From Phytopseudomonas flavescens (GTDB lineage: Bacteria > Pseudomonadota > Gammaproteobacteria > Pseudomonadales > Pseudomonadaceae): 64,000 nucleotides of DNA. Positions 58,251 through 64,000 of the stretch are shown here, one piece after another. The stretch lies in the NCBI RefSeq assembly GCF_900100535.1, contig NZ_FNDG01000006.1, positions 228,448-292,447 of the forward strand. The letters run 5' to 3'. The position numbers and the translations under genes were made by a program. The notes beneath the pieces are model-generated. The model was not told the DNA's origin. It saw only the letters and a list, made by a program, of their open reading frames with translations, and searched no databases. Position 1 is the first letter of the stretch; the number at the start of each line of letters is the position of its first letter.

Positions 58251-59318
58251 ATGCTCGATTGGAAGAACCGCACCTCCGGCACACGCAGTGCCGACGATGG
58301 CGCTACCGCTGGATCACACCGTCGCGTCGGTGGTCGGCTCGGTGGCGTGATCGTCGGTGTGCTGGCTGTCTACCTGCTGGTGGCACTGGTTGTCGGCTGG
58401 TACTGGAGCCAGGAGCCTGACATGTTCCCGGTACAGCAGCGCGTCCAGGCTGCTGCCCAAAGCAGCCAGCGCCAGGTGGTCAACGGCTACACCTCGGTGG
58501 AAACGCTCAAGCAGGTCGCCGAAACGCTGCTCGACAAGCGCGGCGGTTTTCTCTCCAACGATTTGGCTCCCCCGGGGCTGTGGCTCGACAACATGCCGAG
58601 CTGGGAGTATGGCGTGCTCGTGCAGGTGCGTGACTTCTCCCGCGCGCTGCGCAAGGACTTCGCCCGTTCCCAGTCGCAGTCCACCGAGGATGGTGACCTG
58701 GCGCGAGCCGAACCACGCTTCAACTTCGACCATCGCAGCTGGGCGCTGCCAGCCGCCGAATCGGAATACCGTGATGGCATCAAGTCCCTGGATCGCTATC
58801 TGGCCCGACTGTCCGAGCCCGGCCAGAGTGGTGCGCGCTTCTATACCCGTGCCGATAACCTGAACAACTGGTTCGGCGACGTCGCCACCCGCCTCGGCTC
58901 GCTGTCGCAGCGGCTGTCGGCCAGTGTCGGCCAGGTCCGCCTGAACACCGAGATCACCGAGACCACCCAACTGGCGGAGGGCCAGGTGCCCGAGGTCACC
59001 GAGCGCAGCTACGAGACGCCCTGGTTGCAGATCGACAACGTGTTCTACGAGGCGCGCGGGCAGGCCTGGGCGCTGTCGCACCTGTTGCGCGCCGTCGAGG
59101 TTGACTTCGCCGATGTACTGGCGAAGAAGAACGCCACCGTCAGCGTGCGGCAGATCATCCGCGAACTGGAGGCCGCTCAGGCCACGCTGTGGAGCCCTAT
59201 GGTCCTCAATGGCAGTGGCTACGGCATCCTCGCCAACCACTCGCTGGTGATGGCCAACTACATCTCCCGCGCCAACGCCGCGGTGATCGACCTGCGCCAG
59301 TTGCTCTCCCAGGGCTGA
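58251..59318 (+). CDS. DUF2333-family membrane-anchored protein
   Basis: A 355-aa protein from ATG 58251 (MLDWKNRTSGTRS). A single TM helix lies near residues 30-52 (IVGVLAVYLLVALVVGWYWS), leaving a large periplasmic domain with conserved stretches NGYTSVETLKQVAETLLDKR, GFLSNDLAPPGLWLDNMP and WEYGVLVQVRDFSRALRKDF. These are typical of DUF2333, a proteobacterial family of unknown function. The Nudix gene starts 3 bp after its stop, so the two share a transcript. The frame extends to 58176 but the upstream residues do not fit the family. Confidence 0.83.
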   Translation: MLDWKNRTSGTRSADDGATAGSHRRVGGRLGGVIVGVLAVYLLVALVVGWYWSQEPDMFPVQQRVQAAAQSSQRQVVNGYTSVETLKQVAETLLDKRGGFLSNDLAPPGLWLDNMPSWEYGVLVQVRDFSRALRKDFARSQSQSTEDGDLARAEPRFNFDHRSWALPAAESEYRDGIKSLDRYLARLSEPGQSGARFYTRADNLNNWFGDVATRLGSLSQRLSASVGQVRLNTEITETTQLAEGQVPEVTERSYETPWLQIDNVFYEARGQAWALSHLLRAVEVDFADVLAKKNATVSVRQIIRELEAAQATLWSPMVLNGSGYGILANHSLVMANYISRANAAVIDLRQLLSQG

Positions 59319-59321
59319 TCG

Positions 59322-59855
59322 GTGGCGGGTAGCGATACCGAGGTGGCGCATCGCGCCGCCTCGGATGCCGAGCTGGTTGCCTGGGTCGACGAGCAGGATC
59401 GAGTGCTGGGCGCCTTGCCCCGTGCCGAACTGCGCAGACGCGGTCTGATCGGACGCGGCACGTTCATTCTGCTGTTCAATCCTGCCGGTGAGCTGTGCGT
59501 GCACCGGCGCACCCTGAGCAAGGCGGTGTATCCCGGTTACTGGGACGTGGCGGCTGGCGGCATGGTCGCGGCAGGCGAAAGCTACCTGGCCTCGGCCGAG
59601 CGCGAGCTGGCGGAGGAATTGGGTATCGGCGATGCCGTACTGCGCGAGCATGGGCGGTTCTTTTTCGACCAGCCGGATAATCGCATCTGGTGCGCGGTTT
59701 TTTCCGCGGTGTCCGATGCACCGTTGCTGCTGCAGCCTGAAGAAGTGCTCGAAGCGCGCTTCATGACAGTTGCGGCGGCGCAGTTCGACGCTCAGAGCAA
59801 GCCCTACTGCCCCGACTCGCTGCTGGCCCTGCAGCACTATCTCGCCAAGCGATAG
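59322..59855 (+). CDS. Nudix hydrolase
   Basis: A 177-aa enzyme with a complete Nudix box, G-G-M-V-A-A-G-E-S then RELAEELGI (pattern GX5EX7REUXEEXGU), around residues 79-101. The flanking sequence (LFNPAGELCVHRRTLSKAVY, PGYWDVAAGG) is that of the YfcD-like group. Substrate unknown; family members hydrolyse nucleoside diphosphate derivatives. The start is a GTG at 59322, 3 bp after the DUF2333 stop; the ribosome site inside the upstream gene is weak. Confidence 0.86.
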   Translation: MAGSDTEVAHRAASDAELVAWVDEQDRVLGALPRAELRRRGLIGRGTFILLFNPAGELCVHRRTLSKAVYPGYWDVAAGGMVAAGESYLASAERELAEELGIGDAVLREHGRFFFDQPDNRIWCAVFSAVSDAPLLLQPEEVLEARFMTVAAAQFDAQSKPYCPDSLLALQHYLAKR

Positions 59856-59991
59856 CGCAGCCATTCGGGCGATACGCACTGTTGCCCAGGCGTGAGTCGC
59901 CAATCCATCAGGGGGTGGCGCATTTCGGTTGTTAGCAGAGGCCGCCTTTGTCGTTACACTGCGCCGCTCCCATCCACTGAGGAAAAACGCG

Positions 59992-60363
59992 GTGGCCAAG
60001 AAAGCTGCTTCATTCGCCGGGCTCGGCGGCCTGGTGTATTCCACGGACGCCGGCCGGCATTGCCCGGGTTGCGGGCAGCCCGTGGACGCCTGCAGCTGTT
60101 CGCGCATGGCGATTCCGGAAGGCGATGGCATTGCCCGGGTGCGCCGTGAGACCAAGGGCCGTGGTGGCAAGACGGTGACCACCGTCAGCGGTGTGCCGTT
60201 GGCCGAAGAGCCGCTCAAGGAACTGGCCTCGGCGTTGAAGAAGCGCTGCGGCTGTGGTGGCGCCCTGAAGGACGGGGTGATCGAAATCCAGGGCGAGCAT
60301 GTCGAGCTGTTGCTCGGCGAGTTGCTCAAGCGAGGCTTCAAGGCCAAGAAATCCGGCGGCTGA
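59992..60363 (+). CDS. yciH: SUI1/eIF1-like translation factor (YciH family)
   Basis: A 123-aa protein with an N-terminal cysteine cluster ([14 protein letters not shown], residues about 22-35, a possible zinc site) and a C-terminal SUI1 fold (about 45-123, [40 protein letters not shown]). E. coli YciH weakly resembles eIF1 in discriminating initiation. GTG start at 59992 ([20 protein letters not shown]) with GAGGAAA upstream; upstream ATG-like frame residues are not conserved. Separate from the Nudix gene by 136 bp. Confidence 0.9.
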   Translation: MAKKAASFAGLGGLVYSTDAGRHCPGCGQPVDACSCSRMAIPEGDGIARVRRETKGRGGKTVTTVSGVPLAEEPLKELASALKKRCGCGGALKDGVIEIQGEHVELLLGELLKRGFKAKKSGG

Positions 60364-60494
60364 GTGCCGCCGGCAGGTCGCTACACTTACCGATAGCCGG
60401 GCCGCTGCGTTGCCGGGCAATCGTCATTTTCAGGCTCTATGCTCGCTCGGTTGCCTACGACAGCATCAGCCCATCCGCTACAGGGGAGACCTCG

Positions 60495-62408
60495 ATGGCT
60501 GCACGACGTACACGCAAGGACGATGGAAGCCAATGGACGGTGGCTGACAGCCGCAGTGTCTATGGCATCCGCCATTGGGGCGCGGGTTATTTCTCGATCA
60601 ACGATGCAGGCCGTGTGGAAGTCCGCCCCAACGGGCCGGACAGCACGCCCATCGACCTTTATGAGCAGGTCGACGAGTTGCGCCAGAGCGGCCTGTCGTT
60701 GCCGTTGCTGGTGCGCTTCCCGGACATCCTGCAAGACCGCGTGCGCAAGCTGACCGGCGCTTTCGACGCCAGTATCGCGCGCCTGGAGTACGGCAACCGT
60801 TACACCGCGCTGTATCCGATCAAGGTCAACCAGCAGGAGGCGGTGGTGGAGAACATCATCGCCACCGAGAACGTCTCCATCGGCCTGGAGGCCGGCTCCA
60901 AGCCCGAGCTGCTGGCGGTGCTGGCCCTGGCGCCGAAGGGCGGCACCATCGTCTGCAACGGCTACAAGGACCGCGAGTTCATCCGCCTGGCGTTGATCGG
61001 CCAGAAACTCGGCCATAACGTGTTCATCGTCATCGAGAAGGAGTCGGAAGTTTCCCTGGTGATCGAAGAGGCCGCCGAGCTCAAGGTCGCGCCGCAGATC
61101 GGTCTGCGCGTGCGCCTGTCGTCCCTGGCATCCTCCAAGTGGGCCGACACCGGTGGCGAGAAGTCCAAGTTCGGTCTCTCCGCAGCGCAGCTGCTGTCGG
61201 TGGTCGAGCGCTTCCGCAAGGCCGGGCTGGATCAGGGCATCCGCCTGCTGCATTTCCATATGGGCTCGCAGATCGCCAACATCGCCGACTACCGCAAGGG
61301 CTTCCGGGAGGCCATCCGCTACTACGGTGAGCTGCGCGCGCTCGGCTTGCCGGTCGATCATATCGACGTGGGCGGTGGCCTGGGTGTGGACTACGATGGT
61401 ACCCACTCGCGCAACGCCAGCTCCATCAACTACGACATGGAAGACTATGCCGATGCGGTAGTCGACATGCTCAAGGAGTTCTGCGACCGCCAGGAAATCC
61501 CCCACCCGCACATCTTTTCGGAAAGCGGCCGGGCGATGACCGCGCACCACGCCTTGCTGCTGGTGCAGGTGACCGACGTCGAGCGGCACAACGACGACGT
61601 GCCGGATATCGACCGCAGCATCGAGCAGCCGGAAGTGCTGCAGGTGCTGATCGACCTGCTCGACGACAGCGACCCGGAAATGGTCGCCGAAACCTACTGG
61701 CGTGCCACGCACTATGTCAGCGAGGCCGCCGGGCAATACTCCGCCGGCAAGCTCGACCTGCCGCAGAAGGCCCTCGCCGAGCAGTGCTACTTCTCCATCT
61801 GCCGGCGCCTGTACAACCAGTTGAAGGCGCGCCAGCGTTCGCACCGTCAGGTGCTCGACGAGCTCAACGACAAGCTGGCCGACAAGTACATCTGCAACTT
61901 CTCGGTGTTCCAGAGCCTGCCGGACACCTGGGCCATCGGCCAGATCCTGCCGATCCTGCCGCTCAATCGCCTGGACGAAGAGCCGCTGCGCCGCGCCGTG
62001 CTGCAGGACCTGACCTGCGACTCGGATGGCAAGATAAACCAGTACGTCGACGAGCAGTCCATCGAGACCAGCCTCCCGGTGCACGAGCTGCGCGAGGGCG
62101 AGGACTACGTGCTGGGCATCTTCCTGGTCGGTGCCTATCAGGAGATCCTCGGCGACATGCACAACCTGTTCGGTGATACCGATTCGGTGAACATCTACCA
62201 GAATGCCGATGGCAGCATCTACCACGCGGGCATCGAAACCCACGACACCATCGAGGACATGCTGCGCTACGTGCACCTGTCGCCCGAGGAGTTGATGACC
62301 CACTACCGCGACAAGGTGGCCAGCGCCAGGATCAATGCCCGTGAACGCACCCAGTTCCTCGATGCCCTGCGCTTGGGCCTGACGCGTTCCTCGTACCTGT
62401 CCTACTGA
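60495..62408 (+). CDS. speA: Biosynthetic arginine decarboxylase
   Basis: A 637-aa PLP enzyme converting arginine to agmatine for putrescine/spermidine synthesis. PLP-binding Lys110 lies in [20 protein letters not shown]; the alanine-racemase-like barrel also shows [20 protein letters not shown] and [15 protein letters not shown] (glycine loop for phosphate). The C-terminal beta domain ends [23 protein letters not shown] at 60495 with GGGGAGA upstream. The size agrees with the long SpeA form rather than ornithine decarboxylase. Confidence 0.95.
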   Translation: MAARRTRKDDGSQWTVADSRSVYGIRHWGAGYFSINDAGRVEVRPNGPDSTPIDLYEQVDELRQSGLSLPLLVRFPDILQDRVRKLTGAFDASIARLEYGNRYTALYPIKVNQQEAVVENIIATENVSIGLEAGSKPELLAVLALAPKGGTIVCNGYKDREFIRLALIGQKLGHNVFIVIEKESEVSLVIEEAAELKVAPQIGLRVRLSSLASSKWADTGGEKSKFGLSAAQLLSVVERFRKAGLDQGIRLLHFHMGSQIANIADYRKGFREAIRYYGELRALGLPVDHIDVGGGLGVDYDGTHSRNASSINYDMEDYADAVVDMLKEFCDRQEIPHPHIFSESGRAMTAHHALLLVQVTDVERHNDDVPDIDRSIEQPEVLQVLIDLLDDSDPEMVAETYWRATHYVSEAAGQYSAGKLDLPQKALAEQCYFSICRRLYNQLKARQRSHRQVLDELNDKLADKYICNFSVFQSLPDTWAIGQILPILPLNRLDEEPLRRAVLQDLTCDSDGKINQYVDEQSIETSLPVHELREGEDYVLGIFLVGAYQEILGDMHNLFGDTDSVNIYQNADGSIYHAGIETHDTIEDMLRYVHLSPEELMTHYRDKVASARINARERTQFLDALRLGLTRSSYLSY

Positions 62409-62534
62409 GCAGCGGGCGTCGCCGGCGCTCGTGTGCCAGCGACGCGCCAGTGGCCGTAGTGGGGAACTGGCTGGTGGTCAGCTGTTCGCTTTCCGACGCC
62501 CGGGTTTCGACCACCTGTACCAGGAGACATCGCG

Positions 62535-62954
62535 ATGAAAGCCATTCTGATCCTGTTACTTGCGACGCTCGCCTTCACCGCTCACGCCACGGACAACCCG
62601 CTGCAGGCCGAGTTGTGGAAAACCCGGCCGCTGATCCTGCTCGCCGACGATGCGGACGATCCATTGCTCGTCCGGGTGCGTGAGGCGTTGGCGCAGCCTG
62701 CCAACCGCGAAGCGTTCGCCGAGCGCGACATGGTGCTCTACACCGTGGTTGGCAGAGCGGGGCAACGCAACGACCAGCCCCTCGATCCCATCGCCACCAG
62801 GCGCCTGTTGCTGGCGCTGGATGCCGGCAACCGGCGCCCGCAGCTCATTCTGCTCGGCAAGGACGGCGGCAAGAAAATCCAGCAAGGCGCCGATGCGGAC
62901 TTGCGGGTGATCTTCGCGGCCATCGACCGGATGCCGATGCGCCAGGGCGAATGA
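62535..62954 (+). CDS. Secreted DUF4174-type small protein
   Basis: A 139-aa protein with a signal peptide (MKAILILLLATLAFTAHA, cleavage near residue 19). The mature part has alternating strands and helices in a thioredoxin-like order without a CxxC (RPLILLADDADDPLLVRVRE, RPQLILLGKDGGKKIQQGAD), which fits the DUF4174 family. It lacks cysteines, so a redox role is unlikely. Probably periplasmic; function unknown. Single gene, 127 bp after speA. Confidence 0.72.
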   Translation: MKAILILLLATLAFTAHATDNPLQAELWKTRPLILLADDADDPLLVRVREALAQPANREAFAERDMVLYTVVGRAGQRNDQPLDPIATRRLLLALDAGNRRPQLILLGKDGGKKIQQGADADLRVIFAAIDRMPMRQGE

Positions 62955-63088
62955 TGGACCACTGATTTTCAGTGGTCTTGGCTCTACAGATCGTGCCTGC
63001 CCCCTCTAAGATAGCGTCCAGTGTCGCAGGGGACGCCGCCATTTCCAGCCTCGCATTATCCTTTCAACCTGCCTCACGGAGATTACCC

Positions 63089-63520
63089 ATGAGCACCCTG
63101 CGCCTGCCCTACAGCCAGCTTTCACCCGACGCTTACAAAGGCCTGCTGGCAACCAAGAACGCCCTGGCCGCCAGCAGCCTGGGATTGCCCCTGATCGAAC
63201 TGGTGTACCTGCGGATTTCGCAGATCAATGGCTGCGCATTCTGTCTGGAAATGCACGCCAGGGCGCTGCGCCAAGGTGGTACCACGCAGGTCAAGCTGGA
63301 CAGTCTGGCCGGTTGGCGTATCAGTCCGCACTTCAGCGATGCCGAGCGAGCGGCACTGGCCTGGGCCGAGTCGCTGACCGACATCGCACAGACTCACGCG
63401 CCGGATGAGCGCTTCGATCCGCTCAAGGCGCATTTCGACGATGCGCAGATCAGCGACCTGACCTTCGCCATCTCGCTGATGAACGCCTTCAATCGGCTGG
63501 CGATCGGGATGCGCCAGTAG
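63089..63520 (+). CDS. AhpD-like alkylhydroperoxidase/carboxymuconolactone decarboxylase family protein
   Basis: A 143-aa protein from ATG 63089 (MSTLRLPYSQLSPDAYKG) with an ACGGAG ribosome site; the frame is open to 62972. The core AhpD motif QINGCAFCLEMHARALRQGG carries the CxxC redox pair plus conserved His, near residues 49-60. Such proteins reduce peroxides using a dithiol, often as trimers or hexamers. The IS110 element and its flanking repeat begin 24 bp downstream. Intact length for the small AhpD group. Confidence 0.88.
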   Translation: MSTLRLPYSQLSPDAYKGLLATKNALAASSLGLPLIELVYLRISQINGCAFCLEMHARALRQGGTTQVKLDSLAGWRISPHFSDAERAALAWAESLTDIAQTHAPDERFDPLKAHFDDAQISDLTFAISLMNAFNRLAIGMRQ

Positions 63521-63543
63521 CCCGCAGGCGCTAAAAGGCAAAG

Positions 63544-63656
63544 GCGGTCATTTGTAGGGTGGACGACGCTTCACCTACGCGGCCCGATCTGTCCACCGCT
63601 CTGCGATCGCGATGGTGGATGAGAAAGAGCGTCAGCTACGCGCCCCGATCCACCCT
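63544..63656. repeat. Palindromic interspersed repeat, copy 2, interrupted at its right end by an IS110 element
   Basis: Shares with copy 1 (54051-54180) the left flank GCGGTCATTTGTA, the outer arm GTAGGGTGGA (63555-63564), the middle CCACCGCTCTGCGATCGCG, and the right arm CTACGCGCCCCGATCCACCCT. It follows copy 1 exactly up to GATCCACCCT at 63647-63656, then diverges (copy 1 continues ACGGCTGC, this copy continues TGTATCTCG). The break is the left junction of the inserted element. Confidence 0.88.
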
Positions 63657-63671
63657 TGTATCTCGACTACT

Positions 63672-63850
63672 GCCTCACGAGAGGCGATAGTTCCCGACTG
63701 ATCATCGGGGGAGGAGCTGCAAGCTGTGTCCACCCTTAAGCCTCGAGCTTGCGACGTAGATTGCGCTGCGCTCCTCCACACTCATCCTGATAAGTCCGAA
63801 CGGTATCCAGAGCCTCGAGCTCGCATCAGCAAGGCTGGACGGATGCAGTG
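63672..63850 (+). ncRNA. Candidate IS110 bridge RNA
   Basis: Predicted from hand folding. Small 5' hairpins: GCCTC-ACGA-GAGGC (63672-63685), then CCCGA/TCGGG. First large loop: stem GGAGGAGC (63710-63717) / GCTCCTCC (63770-63777), inner stem GCAA/TTGC, an internal loop with TCCACCCT (63729-63736) on the left and CGTAG (63755-63759) on the right, and an apical hairpin AAGC-CTCGA-GCTT. Second loop: outer stem CACT-CATCC / GGATG-C-AGTG (63779-63787 with 63841-63850), internal loop with GGTATCC (63802-63808) left and CAAG (63830-63833) right, apical hairpin GAGC-CTCGA-GCTC. The pair of loops matches the target-binding and donor-binding loops of known bridge RNAs, and the length (about 180 nt) is similar to that of IS621. 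Confidence 0.7.
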
Positions 63851-63877
63851 ACGATCAGACTGAAAGAGGAGAAGACC

Positions 63878-64000
63878 ATGTCTGTAGTCGGAATCGACAT
63901 CGCTAAACACTCATTCGACATTGCCACGGTGCAGGCAAACGGCAAGCACCGCACTAAGGGCAAGCTCGCCAATGACCCGGCAGGGTTCGAGGCCCTGCAG
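63878..64000 (+). CDS. IS110-family transposase/recombinase (3' end beyond window)
   Basis: The first 41 codons of a recombinase: M-S-V-V-G-I-D-I-A-K-H-S-F-D-I-A, the N-terminal RuvC-like DEDD domain strand in which the Asp of GIDIAKHSF is the first catalytic acidic residue. ATG at 63878 with an AGAGGAGAAG ribosome site. The reading frame is open to the window edge, so nothing can be said of the C-terminal serine domain. IS110 enzymes recombine via an RNA guide and leave no target duplication. Confidence 0.9.
   Translation, partial: MSVVGIDIAKHSFDIATVQANGKHRTKGKLANDPAGFEALQ

Larger units (their letters stand above)
63655..64000 (+). mobile_element. IS110-family insertion sequence, left part only (window edge)
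   Basis: The left boundary is set by comparing the two repeat copies: similarity ends after CCACCCT, with the CT dinucleotide (63655-63656) as probable core shared by target and element. No terminal inverted repeats are visible, as expected for IS110. About 220 non-coding bases precede the transposase start at 63878, the arrangement of the IS110 group, which carries the bridge RNA in the left end. The right end lies beyond 64000. Confidence 0.85.

Noticed and set aside
63738..63822. Two near-identical hairpins with loop CTCGA, as a possible CRISPR or tandem repeat
   Set aside because: Only two copies, each with different stem closing bases and flanks; they are better explained as the apical hairpins of the two bridge-RNA loops.

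Overview
The window is GC-rich chromosomal DNA from a Pseudomonas. Gene content and order match two blocks of the P. aeruginosa core chromosome: gcvT/gcvH through pckA, then retS through speA. The amgRS and rimABK loci, retS and gcbA support the genus. The species is not resolved; repeats ending in TCCACCCTACG and the accessory genes suggest a Pseudomonas other than P. aeruginosa. Assignments rest on protein motifs and remembered gene order, not on database searches.

Layout. 1-3300: end of gcvT, gcvH, a small secreted DUF2388 protein, and the nfeD/qmcA membrane pair. 3582-7066: an islet with a GlxA-type regulator divergent from an orphan sulfonate-type binding protein and an arylsulfotransferase-like protein. 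7205-14461: an orphan GspE-like ATPase, an XRE regulator, small membrane proteins, a CYTH-CHAD protein, and the DUF47 plus Pit phosphate transporter operon. 14768-22284: argE, argA, a tiny Rmf/CrpP-like gene, gshA, a hotdog thioesterase and tex. 22679-32189: amgR/amgS, the rimA-rimB-rimK-ldcA operon, hslR, a PAP2 phosphatase, hslO and pckA. 32315-38495: a stretch of more variable genes (RecQ-like helicase, two LysR regulators, a Tat-exported aldo/keto reductase, an NTP/NDP-exchange-type MFS protein). 38573-63520: retS, purD, purH, fis-dusB, a DUF3426 protein, prmA, a DUF4272 protein, accBC, aroQ, dsbD, a chemoreceptor, gcbA, a DUF2333 protein, a Nudix hydrolase, a SUI1 protein, speA, a DUF4174 protein and an AhpD-like protein.

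The right edge is the most interesting part. An IS110-family element begins at about 63655, exactly at the end of a palindromic repeat that has a second, unoccupied copy at 54051-54180. The about 220 non-coding bases before its transposase gene fold on paper into two similar internal-loop hairpins. One loop carries guide-like segments matching the repeat sequence at the insertion point, and the other carries a segment complementary to the element's left-end junction. This is the architecture of an IS110 bridge RNA. The element is cut by the window end.

Themes: three c-di-GMP-linked regulators (RimA, RetS, GcbA) lie within 31 kb. The rest is mostly housekeeping metabolism (arginine, glutathione, purines, fatty acids, polyamines), with heat-shock (hslR, hslO) and envelope (dsbD, PAP2, LD-carboxypeptidase) functions.
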